Positions 26,473 through 34,861 of a stretch of 64,000 bases of DNA are shown piece by piece. Made by a program: the position numbers and the translations under genes. Within the stretch, counting starts at the first letter, position 1. Each line of letters starts with the position of its first letter. A model generated the notes under the pieces. That model worked only from the letters and a program-made list of their open reading frames with translations, was not told the DNA's origin and searched no databases. The stretch comes from Methylobacterium frigidaeris (GTDB lineage Bacteria; Pseudomonadota; Alphaproteobacteria; Rhizobiales; Beijerinckiaceae): positions 1-64,000 of the forward strand of contig NZ_BPQJ01000024.1 of NCBI RefSeq assembly GCF_022179185.1, read 5' to 3'.

Positions 26473-27531
26473 ATGAGGCGAGATCGAAGCCAGGACGGCA
26501 TCAACCGCCGCTCGTTGCTAGCGACCCTAGTCCTGCTGCCGACCCTGCCAGAAACCCTTGTCCCCGCTGCCGCACAGACAGAAGCACCGGGCGGGTTGTT
26601 GCCGTCTTGGAGGGAGGGGCCGGCAAAGCAGGCGATCTTCGATTTCGTGCACGCTACAACCGAGCAATCGAGCCCGACCTACGTGGCACCGGACGATCGG
26701 GTTGCGGTGTTCGACCAGGACGGCACTCTCTGGGTCGAACAGCCAATGTATACGCAGGTCGCCTACTGCCTGGAGCGCATCCCGGCAGTGGCCGCAAAGA
26801 AGCCGGAACTGAGGAGCATCGAGCCTTTCAAGACCGTGCTGTCCGGCAACCGCGAGGCGATAGCAAAACTTTCTCTGCGAGATCTAGAGAAGATCCTCGT
26901 CGCCACGCTCACGGGTATGCCAGTAGAGGAATTCCAGTCCGAGGTCTCAAGATGGCTGGAGACTGCTCGACATCCACGATGGAACCGTCCCTATACAGAA
27001 TTAATTTTTCATCCGATGCAAGAGGTTCTGCGATACCTGCAGAGCAATGCCTTCAAGACCTACATCGTCACTGGCGGCGGGCAAGACTTCGCCCGCGTCT
27101 ATGCCGCGAAGGTCTATGGCATTCCGCCCGAGCAGGTGGTCGGCACGGCGGGCACGACGAAGTTCGGTTACGGCCGTGATGGCAAGCCGTTCCTGACAAA
27201 GGAGCCGAAGCTGCTCCTCAACGACGACAAGGCTGGCAAGGTCGAAGGCATTTACTTCATGATCGGTCGACGTCCCATTGCCGCCTTCGGCAACTCCGTC
27301 GGTGACCGTGAGATGCTGGAATACACGCGGGCAGGCCAGGGCGCTCGTCTGGCGATGCTGGTGCTCCATGACGATGCTTCGCGGGAATATGTTTACGGTC
27401 CGGCGACCGGCCTGCCCGACAGCAAGATCGGCACCTTCACCCCGATGCTCTACGACGAGGCACGAAAGCAGGGCTGGACGGTGATTAGTATGAAAAATGA
27501 CTGGAACCGCATCTTCGCCTTCGACGTATGA
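26473..27531 (+). CDS. Tat-exported HAD-superfamily phosphatase
   Basis: 352-aa haloacid dehalogenase-like hydrolase with an N-terminal twin-arginine signal (NRRSLLATLVLLPTLP...AAAQ). Motif I is VAVFDQDGTLW (nucleophile Asp81 and the following DGT), motif II is YIVTGGGQDF, and motif IV is IAAFGNSVGDREML with the acidic pair. The cap region between residues 95 and 190 resembles phosphoserine-phosphatase-like exported members. Periplasmic location suggests phosphate-ester scavenging, in parallel with the sulfatase upstream. The gene has its own AT-rich promoter region. ATG 26473 is supported by a strong RBS and intact Tat signal. Confidence 0.85.
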   Translation: MRRDRSQDGINRRSLLATLVLLPTLPETLVPAAAQTEAPGGLLPSWREGPAKQAIFDFVHATTEQSSPTYVAPDDRVAVFDQDGTLWVEQPMYTQVAYCLERIPAVAAKKPELRSIEPFKTVLSGNREAIAKLSLRDLEKILVATLTGMPVEEFQSEVSRWLETARHPRWNRPYTELIFHPMQEVLRYLQSNAFKTYIVTGGGQDFARVYAAKVYGIPPEQVVGTAGTTKFGYGRDGKPFLTKEPKLLLNDDKAGKVEGIYFMIGRRPIAAFGNSVGDREMLEYTRAGQGARLAMLVLHDDASREYVYGPATGLPDSKIGTFTPMLYDEARKQGWTVISMKNDWNRIFAFDV

Positions 27532-28238
27532 TCGGCCCTTACGAGGTGGTGCTCCGCCAACTTTCGTGGAAATGGTAGGCAGAAGGCCGAAGACCAGATC
27601 CCGCCGGTCGCGCCGCAAAGGCCTGCCCTCCGCAGACGCAGAGCCGGTCCTCGTAGACGCAGAGAGGGTCCCACCGGGCGTGTGCAGAAGCTCCATGTCT
27701 TGAATGGCTTAGAGCCCCTAACATGACCCCCTATCGTTCCCGCTAAGTGCTTGAGATCGCAGGTATGAAGACGGTTTAGATAGGTGCTCTAAGTGGAATC
27801 ATCGGCTTCATTTGAGATGATTATACCGTTTTCTCTCCGGAACAATCGTATAATATAATAAAAAATAAGTTTACATGCGCTCTTGCGAAGGCGATCCCAA
27901 GCATTTTGCGGATAGCTGGGCAGGAAGTGCGTCAGGTGGCTACGCCATCCTGCCCCTATGTCCCCGGGTCGGGGAGGGCGGGTCCAAAGCACTTGCTGGG
28001 AGCGTCGTGCGGCGATGCCGAGGCGCCTTTTGCTGCTTGATGCTCATGCGTCACCCCGTCGGTCCTGGGGTATCCTGGGCCCAGCGTGACAGCTTCACCT
28101 CTGAATAGGCGGCTCCGCCGGTGACAGCCCACAACCAACAACGGATGCGAGCGCTCGCCCTCCGACAGACGTATCCGCATTCCGTAGAAACCAGCTTGAC
28201 ATCGTCGACGCAACGTTGGAGCCTGCTTTTGAGGCGCA
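27532..28238. other. 707-bp gap upstream of the amide operon
   Basis: No gene with recognisable family features on either strand. A direct repeat GTAGACGCAGAG-like unit occurs twice near 27635-27665. A very AT-rich patch at 27815-27870 contains TATAAT at 27849 without a convincing -35. A TTGACA at 28196-28201 is suitably placed to start a transcript near 28230, just before the antiterminator hairpins, though its -10 match is poor. Confidence 0.4.
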
Positions 28239-28294
28239 GGGCAACGATGCCCATTCCCGCGCCATAACGCCCGCTTCCATCCGGCAATGCAGCC
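28239..28294 (+). promoter_or_regulatory. Candidate ANTAR antiterminator RNA: two hexaloop hairpins
   Basis: Two small stems each enclose a six-base loop with A at position 1 and G at position 4, the known ANTAR recognition pattern. P1 is GGGC-AACGAT-GCCC (28239-28252). P2 is GGC-AATGCA-GCC (28283-28294). The 3' arm of P2 (28292-28294) and the last base of its loop are also the first bases of the terminator stem that follows, so P2 and terminator cannot both form. This is the classic ANTAR dual-hairpin logic, 46-101 nt before a gene pair encoding an amide sensor and an ANTAR protein. Confidence 0.7.
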
Positions 28295-28322
28295 CGCAGC
28301 GCTTCGCGCTGGCGGGCTTTTT
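28291..28322 (+). terminator. Intrinsic terminator in the leader of the amide operon
   Basis: Stem of 7 bp (AGCCCGC with GCGGGCT), a one-base bulge, then 5 more pairs around a TTC loop, followed by TTTTT (28318-28322). It lies 17 nt before the first start codon rather than after a gene, so it must act as a conditional attenuator. Its 5' arm is shared with the second ANTAR-type hairpin. Confidence 0.8.
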
Positions 28323-28339
28323 GCATTCCAAAGGCACCG

Positions 28340-29497
28340 ATGACTGACAGACATTGCATCGGCATCCTGTTCTCCACCGCCGGGCCCTATGGCCTCGTTG
28401 GTCGCGCCATGCAGAACGGCGCTGTCTTGGCGGTCGAGGAAGTGAATGCGGGAAGCCTCGGAGTCGCCCTTGTACCCGAGGTCATCGACCCGAAGGGCGA
28501 GATCACCGGCTATGCGGTTGGTGCCGAGCAACTACTGCGTGCTGGGATTCGCCACGTTGTCGGCTGCTACACCTCGTCGAGCCGTAAGGAAATCATACCT
28601 ATATTTGAGAAACTTGATGGAATATTGTGGTACCCATCGCATTACGAGGGTTTCGAGACCTCCGAAAACGTGATTTACACCGGCGCGTCCCCGAACCAGC
28701 ACATCGTGCCGCTGGCTCAGCACCTGCTCGCCCGCGGTAACCGGACCGCATTTTGCGTTGGTTCGAACTATATCTGGGCTTGGGAGAACAATCGCATCTT
28801 GCGCGAGACCATGTCTCTCTCTGGCGGGCGGGTCGTGGCGGAGCGCTACTTTGCTATCGGCGAGACCGAGTTCGGGCAGGTCATCGAGGCGGTCATAGCA
28901 GCGCGGCCGGATTTCGTGTTCAATACTCTGATCGGAAGCTCGGCCTACCGCTTCTTTCAAGAGTTGCGGCGCGCCTGCCGCGAGCGCGGCATCGATCAGG
29001 CACGGGAGCTTCCGGTCGCGAGCTGCAGCCTCGCTGAGCCGGAACTCGAAGCGATCGGGCCGGAAGCCGTCGACGGCCACATCAGCTCGAGCGTCTACTT
29101 CTCGTCCATCGACACCCACCGCAACCGCGCGTTCACGGACGCTTACGCCGCGCGGTTTCCCGGCGGGCCGACGCCCTCGGCCGATACAGAAGCCGCCTAC
29201 ATTGCCGTCCACATCCTCGCCAGAGCTCTCGTGCGGGCGGGCACCGACGAGATCGTGGCCCTTCGCCGGGCAGCCAGCGAGGTCGCCTTCGAGTCGCCGC
29301 AAGGAGCGGTGCGCCTCGACGAGACGACGCTCCATGCAGCACTGACGCCGCGCATCGGCCTCTCCACCGCGGCGGCGCGCTTCACGATCCTGGCCGAGGC
29401 GCCGGCTCCGGTTGCGCCCGACCCCTATCTGGTGCGCAGTGCCCCTCGCATCGCCCCGGTGCTCCGGCGCCCGAGCCTGCGCGTGGTGCCGTCGTGA
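28340..29497 (+). CDS. AmiC-like amide sensor / negative regulator
   Basis: 385-aa periplasmic-binding-protein-like protein without signal peptide, related to AmiC of Pseudomonas and to UrtA-type receptors (IGILFSTAGPYGLVGRAMQN, GCYTSSSRKEIIPIFEKLDG, YPSHYEGFETSENVIYTGA). AmiC binds amides and holds AmiR inactive until inducer arrives. Cytosolic location, direct coupling to an ANTAR gene (GTGA overlap) and the leader attenuator all fit that role. The last 40 residues are proline-rich and lie outside the fold. It heads the operon for an amide importer and formamidase. Confidence 0.88.
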   Translation: MTDRHCIGILFSTAGPYGLVGRAMQNGAVLAVEEVNAGSLGVALVPEVIDPKGEITGYAVGAEQLLRAGIRHVVGCYTSSSRKEIIPIFEKLDGILWYPSHYEGFETSENVIYTGASPNQHIVPLAQHLLARGNRTAFCVGSNYIWAWENNRILRETMSLSGGRVVAERYFAIGETEFGQVIEAVIAARPDFVFNTLIGSSAYRFFQELRRACRERGIDQARELPVASCSLAEPELEAIGPEAVDGHISSSVYFSSIDTHRNRAFTDAYAARFPGGPTPSADTEAAYIAVHILARALVRAGTDEIVALRRAASEVAFESPQGAVRLDETTLHAALTPRIGLSTAAARFTILAEAPAPVAPDPYLVRSAPRIAPVLRRPSLRVVPS

Positions 29498-30132
29498 CGG
29501 GACCGCGGCTCATCCAGAATTTCAGCGGGATGCAGGCCCACCTGATCGTGGCGCCGACGACCGTGAGCGATACGCTCGTGGCAACGCTGATGAAGCTCGG
29601 GCTGACCGTGGCTTCGAATTTGCCAGCGGACGACGCCTGTCCAGTCGCGTGGGCGGCGCTTGAACCCGAGCGTGCCCTGATGATCGTCGATGGCGATCTG
29701 CCGCTGCCCGGGACCGCGGCGAGCACCGTCCCAGATCTGCCGCCGGTACCGGTGCTCGGTCTCGTCGGCGTCGAAGCGCCGAGCCGGCTCAAGGGCCTGC
29801 TGCAGTTGGGCGCAACCGGTCTCCTGCGCAAGCCGATCCACGGCGCTTCGGTCTACGCCGCCCTGTATCTCACGATCAACGAGCATCAGCGGCGCCGCGC
29901 TCTCGAGGAGCAACTGGCGCGCCACGAAGAGCGTCGGCGCGGACGGCGCCACGTCGTCAAGGCGATCCTGCGGGTGATGCAGGAGCGCGGCCTCGACGAC
30001 GATGCGGCCTTCGAGTTCCTGCGGCGGGACAGCATGCGCGCCCGCCTGCCGCTCGAACACTATTGCGAGGCCCTGGTGCGGGCCCGCCCCGATGTGCCGG
30101 CGCCGGCCCGGCGCATCGCCCTTCCCGAGTGA
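29494..30132 (+). CDS. AmiR-like ANTAR antitermination regulator
   Basis: 212 aa from a GTG start that overlaps the amiC-like stop. Residues 12-125 form a pseudo-receiver domain (ERALMIVDGDLPLP, LLQLGATGLLRKPIHG) lacking an obvious phosphoacceptor environment, as in AmiR. Residues 135-200 form a coiled coil plus three-helix ANTAR domain (VVKAILRVMQERGLDDDAAFEFLRRDSMRA), the RNA-binding module. It would bind the two hexaloop hairpins in the operon leader and prevent termination, controlled by its AmiC-like partner sensing amides. Confidence 0.9.
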   Translation: MTGPRLIQNFSGMQAHLIVAPTTVSDTLVATLMKLGLTVASNLPADDACPVAWAALEPERALMIVDGDLPLPGTAASTVPDLPPVPVLGLVGVEAPSRLKGLLQLGATGLLRKPIHGASVYAALYLTINEHQRRRALEEQLARHEERRRGRRHVVKAILRVMQERGLDDDAAFEFLRRDSMRARLPLEHYCEALVRARPDVPAPARRIALPE

Positions 30133-30155
30133 ACCCCAGCACGAGGACGCCCACC

Positions 30156-31391
30156 ATGACGAGACCCCGCCACGGATCCCGCCTGACCGCCCTCGCGGCC
30201 GCCCTCGTACTCGCCGGCCCGGCCGCCCAGGCCGCCGAGCCGATCAAGCTCGGCGTGCTCGAGGACCAGTCCGGCGACTTCGCCCTCGCCACCATCGGCA
30301 AGGTCCACGGCATCCAGCTCGCCACCGACGAGATCAACGCCGCCGGCGGCATCGCCGGGCGCAAGCTGGAACTGGTGATCTACGACACCCAATCCGACAA
30401 CACCCGCTATCAGGAGTTCATGCGCCGTGTGCTCCAGCGCGACAAGGTCGCCGCCGTCTTCGCCGGCTTCTCGTCCGCCTCGCGCGAGGCCTACCGGCCG
30501 ATCGTCGACCAGCTCGACGGCTTCGCCTTCTACAACAACCAGTACGAGGGCGGCGTCTGCGACGGCCACATGGTGGTGACCGGCGCCGTGCCCGAGCAGC
30601 AATTCTCGACGCTGATCCCCTGGATGATGGAGAAGTTCGGCAAGCGGGTCTACACCATCGCGGCCGACTATAATTTCGGCCAGATCTCGGCCGAGTGGGT
30701 GCGCAATATCGTCAAGGAGAACGGCGGCGAGATGGTCGGCGAGGAGTTCATCCCGCTCGGCGTGTCGCAATTCTCGCAAACGATCCAGAACATCCAGAAG
30801 GCCAAGCCCGACATCCTGATGACGCTGCTCGTCGGCACCGCCCAGGCCTCGTATTACGAGCAGGCGGCGGCCGCGAACCTGAAGGTGCCGATGGGCTCCT
30901 CGGTCAATGTCGGCCAGGGCTACGAGCACAAGCGCTTCAAGCCGCCGAGCCTCGCCAACATGTACGTGACGACCAATTACATCGAGGAGGTCGACACGCC
31001 CGAGAGCAAGGCGTTCCTGGCGAAGTGGAAGGCAAAATTCCCGAACGAGCCCTACGTCAACCAGGAGGCCGAGAACTCCTACCACGCGGTCTACCTCTAC
31101 AAGCAGATGGTCGAGCGGGCGAACGGCTCGACCAAGCGGGCCGACCTGCGCAAAGTGATCGCCGCCGGCGACGTCTGCGTCGACGCCCCCGAGGGCAAGG
31201 TCTGCATCGACCCGAAGAGCCAGCACGTCTCGCACACGATCTATCTCGCCAAGGTCGACGAGAAGCATGACATCTCGTTCCCCAAGACCTGGACCGACAT
31301 CAAGCCGTACTGGCTCGGCCAGGCGGGCTGCGACCTGACCAAGAAGGATCCGATGGCGCAGTACACCCCGAGCAACCCGCCCAAGCCCTGA
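30156..31391 (+). CDS. Urea/short-chain amide ABC transporter substrate-binding protein
   Basis: 411-aa periplasmic receptor of the UrtA/FmdD class. The Sec signal peptide LTALAAALVLAGPAAQAAE precedes EPIKLGVLEDQSGDFALATI. Conserved stretches include FAFYNNQYEGGVCDGHMVVTG, PWMMEKFGKRVYTIAADYNF and SSVNVGQGYEHKRF. It is a homologue of the AmiC-like sensor two genes upstream (same fold, but exported). It starts 23 bp after the amiR-like stop; a permease gene follows. Confidence 0.9.
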   Translation: MTRPRHGSRLTALAAALVLAGPAAQAAEPIKLGVLEDQSGDFALATIGKVHGIQLATDEINAAGGIAGRKLELVIYDTQSDNTRYQEFMRRVLQRDKVAAVFAGFSSASREAYRPIVDQLDGFAFYNNQYEGGVCDGHMVVTGAVPEQQFSTLIPWMMEKFGKRVYTIAADYNFGQISAEWVRNIVKENGGEMVGEEFIPLGVSQFSQTIQNIQKAKPDILMTLLVGTAQASYYEQAAAANLKVPMGSSVNVGQGYEHKRFKPPSLANMYVTTNYIEEVDTPESKAFLAKWKAKFPNEPYVNQEAENSYHAVYLYKQMVERANGSTKRADLRKVIAAGDVCVDAPEGKVCIDPKSQHVSHTIYLAKVDEKHDISFPKTWTDIKPYWLGQAGCDLTKKDPMAQYTPSNPPKP

Positions 31392-31464
31392 CCGTCGCGC
31401 CCTGAACCGACCCGCCGCCGGGGCACTCCGCCCCGGCCCCTTTCGCGAGACGGCAGAACACCGC

Positions 31465-32337
31465 ATGGTCCTCCTCGATCCGGCCTTCGCCTTCCTCTAC
31501 CAGCTCGGGGATGCCTTCGCGTTCCTGGTGCTCGCCGCCTGCGGCCTCGCGGTGGTGTTCGGCATGATGGGCGTCATCAACCTCGCCCATGGCGAGTTCA
31601 TCATGTGCGGCGCCTACGTGACCGTGGCGACGACCCGCGCCGGGCTGCCGCTGCCGCTCGGGATCCTTGCCGGTGCCCTGGTCGCCGGCGCGATCGGCAT
31701 GGTGCTGGAACGCCTGGTGATCCGCCACCTCTACGGGAGGCCCCTCGACACGATCGTGGCGACCTGGGGCGTCAGCCTGGCGGCGACGCAAGGGATGCTG
31801 ATCCTGCTCGGCTCCAGCATGCCGGGCGTCGGCACGCCGCTCGGGAGCTTCTCCCTCGGCAGCTACTCCTACTCGACCTACCGGGTGGTGCTGATGCTCG
31901 CGGCGCTGGCCGTGCTCGCCGGGCTCTACCTCGCCTTCAACGCCACCCGATTCGGCACGCTGGCGCGGGCGACGATCCAGGTGCCGCACATGGCCGAGGC
32001 CCTCGGCGTCGACACCCGCAAGGTCTACGCGCTGACCTTCGGGATCGGGGCCGCGCTCGCCGGCCTCACCGGCGGGCTGTACGCCCCGACCATGACGATC
32101 GTGCCGACCATGGGGACCACCTTCATCATGGAAGCCTTCGTCACCGTGGTGGTGGGTGGGGCCGACATCTTCCTCGGCACGGCTCCGGCCGCCCTCGTGC
32201 TCGGCGCGGTGCGGGCGGTGCTGACCTCGTGGCAGGGCCAGCTCTTCGGGCAGATCGGTCTCCTCGTCGCGGTGATCCTGGTGATCCGGGTCCTGCCGCG
32301 GGGGATCTCGGGCCTGATCCTCCGCGAGCGGGCATGA
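31465..32337 (+). CDS. Amide ABC transporter permease, LivH/UrtB-like
   Basis: 290-aa hydrophobic protein with eight or so membrane spans. The family signature VFGMMGVINLAHGEFIMCGAY is at residues 32-52, and the coupling region ATIQVPHMAEALGVDTRKVY is near residue 170. The UrtB/LivH-type ending RGISGLILRERA is present. Its stop overlaps the next permease start (ATGA). It forms the translocation pore with the following protein. Confidence 0.92.
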   Translation: MVLLDPAFAFLYQLGDAFAFLVLAACGLAVVFGMMGVINLAHGEFIMCGAYVTVATTRAGLPLPLGILAGALVAGAIGMVLERLVIRHLYGRPLDTIVATWGVSLAATQGMLILLGSSMPGVGTPLGSFSLGSYSYSTYRVVLMLAALAVLAGLYLAFNATRFGTLARATIQVPHMAEALGVDTRKVYALTFGIGAALAGLTGGLYAPTMTIVPTMGTTFIMEAFVTVVVGGADIFLGTAPAALVLGAVRAVLTSWQGQLFGQIGLLVAVILVIRVLPRGISGLILRERA

Positions 32338-33398
32338 GGAATCTCGCGATGCGTCGTCTCCTGCGTCGGCTCGAAGGGCCGCAGACCCTCGGCCGCGGCC
32401 CCGCCTTCTGGGCCGCCTTCGCGATCGTGCTCGCCCTCGCGATCACCTATCCGTACTTCGCCGACGGCTACACGGTCGGCAACACCGCCTACTTCTTCTG
32501 CTGGGTGTTCATGGCGCTCGGCCTGTGCCTGATCTGGGGCTATGGCGGCGCGCTGAGCTTCGGCCAGACCGCGTTCTTCGGCCTCTCGGGCTACGCCTAC
32601 GGGGTGCTCACCCTCAATGTCGGCGCGGCCTACGGCTTCACGATCGCCGCGGTGGTGCTGGCGGTGGCGCTCGCGGCCGGGGTCGCCGCGCTGCTCGGCT
32701 ACTTCCTGTTCTTCGGCCGGATCGGCGGCGTGTTCCTGGGCATCATCACCCTGTCGGTGACGCTCGCCCTGGAGCGCTTCATGGCGCAGACCGCCGGGCC
32801 CGACTGGCGCATCGGGGCGGCCCGCCTCAACGGCTACAACGGCATGAGCGGCATGCCGCCCCTGACCGTGCCGTGGTTCGACGGCGACATCGTGCTGTTT
32901 CCCGACGTGGCGCTCTATTACGGGCTGCTCGGCCTGCTGGTGATCACCTATCTCGCCTTGCGGATCCTGGTGAATGCCCGGTTCGGCAACGTCCTGGTGG
33001 CGATCCGCGAGAACCCCGAGCGGGCCGAGATGCTGGGATACGACGTGCGCCGCTACCAGCTCGGCGCCTTCGTGATCGGCTCCGCGCTCGCGGGCCTCTC
33101 CGGCACGCTCTACACGGCCTGGGGCCAGTACATCACGCCCTCCAGCATGGGGCTCACCGCGGCGGCGTTGCCCGTCATCTGGGTCGCGGTCGGCGGCCGG
33201 AGCGACGTGACCGCCACCCTCGTCGGCACGCTCGTGGTGCTCGGCGGGTTCCAGGCGCTGACGATCTACGGCAGCCAGTACGCGCTGGTGGTGATGGGCC
33301 TGCTCCTCGTCGTGGTGGTGCTCGCCGCCCCCGAGGGCCTGGTCGTCGCGCTGATGCGCGGGCTCGCCCGCCTTGCCCGAAAGGCGCCGGCGCGATGA
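32334..33398 (+). CDS. Amide ABC transporter permease, LivM/UrtC-like
   Basis: 354-aa membrane protein. It carries the LivM-type phrase LIWGYGGALSFGQTAFFGLS near residue 65, and the coupling helix VAIRENPERAEMLGYDVRRY near residue 225. I chose the ATG at 32334 (4-bp overlap with the previous stop); ATG 32349 is an alternative and would remove five residues. The stop overlaps the next ATPase gene by 4 bp, continuing a fully coupled transporter operon. Confidence 0.92.
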   Translation: MRNLAMRRLLRRLEGPQTLGRGPAFWAAFAIVLALAITYPYFADGYTVGNTAYFFCWVFMALGLCLIWGYGGALSFGQTAFFGLSGYAYGVLTLNVGAAYGFTIAAVVLAVALAAGVAALLGYFLFFGRIGGVFLGIITLSVTLALERFMAQTAGPDWRIGAARLNGYNGMSGMPPLTVPWFDGDIVLFPDVALYYGLLGLLVITYLALRILVNARFGNVLVAIRENPERAEMLGYDVRRYQLGAFVIGSALAGLSGTLYTAWGQYITPSSMGLTAAALPVIWVAVGGRSDVTATLVGTLVVLGGFQALTIYGSQYALVVMGLLLVVVVLAAPEGLVVALMRGLARLARKAPAR

Positions 33399-34135
33399 CC
33401 GCCATTCTCGAAACGCGCGGCCTCGACAAGCATTTCGGCGGCCTGCACGTCACCAACGGCGTCGATTTCAGCTTGAGCGACGGCGAGATTCATTGCCTGA
33501 TCGGTCCGAACGGCGCCGGCAAGAGCACCTTCTTCCGCCTGCTCATCGGCGAGTACACGCCGGAGCGCGGCCAGGTGCTCTACCGCGGCGAGGACATCAC
33601 GGCCTTGAAGCCCTTCGAGCGGGTGCGCCGGGGCCTCAGCGTCAAGTTCCAGGTGCCGGGCATCTTCCCCGGTCTGACAGTCTCCCACAACCTCGAGATC
33701 GCGCTTCAGCACCACCTCGAGGGCTCCTCCCTCGGGGCCGAGATCCGGCGACTGCTGGCCTTCCTCAACCTCGCGGATTCCGCGGGCGAGCGGGCCGGCA
33801 CCCTCAGCCACGGCCAGAAGCAGTGGCTGGAGATCGGCATGGCGATCAGCCTCAAGCCGCGCCTGCTGCTCCTCGACGAGCCCACCGCCGGGATGTCGCC
33901 GGCCGAGACCTTCGCCACCGGCGAAATGGTGCAGGCGCTCAACCGCGACGGCGTCGCGATCCTGGCGATCGAGCACGACATGGCCTTCGTCCGCCAGATC
34001 GCCCAGCGGGTCACCGTGCTGCATGTCGGGCGCATCTTCGCGCAGGGCACCACCGACGAGATCGTGGCGAACGAGGCGGTCGCGGCGATCTATCTCGGGG
34101 AGACCGAGGCGCCGCGGAGGACCGAAGATGCCTGA
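33395..34135 (+). CDS. Amide ABC transporter ATPase, LivG/UrtD-like
   Basis: 246-aa ABC ATPase: Walker A GPNGAGKS near residue 39, the LivG-type insertion VKFQVPGIFPGLTVSHNLEI, signature LSHGQKQWLEIGMAIS (the UrtD form of LSGGQ), Walker B LLLLDEPTAGMSP, and H-loop in IEHDMAFV. It overlaps both neighbours (4 bp upstream, 8 bp downstream). It pairs with the UrtE-like protein as the asymmetric motor of the importer. Confidence 0.93.
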   Translation: MTAILETRGLDKHFGGLHVTNGVDFSLSDGEIHCLIGPNGAGKSTFFRLLIGEYTPERGQVLYRGEDITALKPFERVRRGLSVKFQVPGIFPGLTVSHNLEIALQHHLEGSSLGAEIRRLLAFLNLADSAGERAGTLSHGQKQWLEIGMAISLKPRLLLLDEPTAGMSPAETFATGEMVQALNRDGVAILAIEHDMAFVRQIAQRVTVLHVGRIFAQGTTDEIVANEAVAAIYLGETEAPRRTEDA

Positions 34136-34838
34136 CGTGCTCCTCTCGACCGCCGGCCTGCGTGCCGGATACGGCGGCAAGCCGGTGCTCCAGGGCGTCG
34201 ATCTCGCCATCCGGGCCGGCGAGATCGTGGCGGTGATCGGCCGCAACGGTGTCGGCAAGTCGACCCTGATGCGCAGCCTGATCGGCCTCCTGCCGGCGGC
34301 CGCGGGCGGCATCGCCTTCAAGGGCCAGTCGGTCGAGCGGCTCGCCGCCCATAAGCGCGCCCGCCTGGGCATCGGCTATGTGCCGCAGGGGCGCGACGTC
34401 TTCCCGCGCATGAGCGTGGCCGACAACCTGACGGTCGGCGCCTCGCTGCTTTCCCCCGGCACACCCTTCGACATCGAGCGTGCCTACGGCCCGTTCCCGA
34501 TCCTGCGCGAGCGCCGGGCACAGCGCGCCGGCACCCTCTCGGGCGGGCAGCAGCAGCAGCTCGCGATCGGCCGCGTCCTGGTCGGTAGCCCGTCCCTGAT
34601 CCTGCTCGACGAGCCTTCGGAAGGCATCCAGCCCTCGGTGGTGCAGGAGATCGGCCGTACCCTCGTCGACCTCAACCGCCGCACCGGGGTGACGGTGGTG
34701 TTCGTGGAGCAGAACCTCGACCTGATCCGTGCCATGGCCCAGCGCAGCTACGTCATGGACAAGGGCCGGATCGTTGCGGAGCTGACGGCGCGGGACCTCG
34801 ACGACCGCGACCTGGTGCGGCGCCACCTCGCCGTCTGA
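34128..34838 (+). CDS. Amide ABC transporter ATPase, LivF/UrtE-like
   Basis: 236-aa ABC ATPase: Walker A GRNGVGKS near residue 40, LGIGYVPQGRDVFPRMSVAD typical of LivF/UrtE, signature LSGGQQQQLAIGRVL, Walker B LILLDEPSEGIQPSVV, and VEQNLDL as the H-loop equivalent, with Gln in place of His as in UrtE. Starts inside the upstream ATPase gene. The formamidase gene follows after 23 bp. Confidence 0.93.
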   Translation: MPDVLLSTAGLRAGYGGKPVLQGVDLAIRAGEIVAVIGRNGVGKSTLMRSLIGLLPAAAGGIAFKGQSVERLAAHKRARLGIGYVPQGRDVFPRMSVADNLTVGASLLSPGTPFDIERAYGPFPILRERRAQRAGTLSGGQQQQLAIGRVLVGSPSLILLDEPSEGIQPSVVQEIGRTLVDLNRRTGVTVVFVEQNLDLIRAMAQRSYVMDKGRIVAELTARDLDDRDLVRRHLAV

Positions 34839-34861
34839 GTTCAGTCAAGGGAGAGACGACC

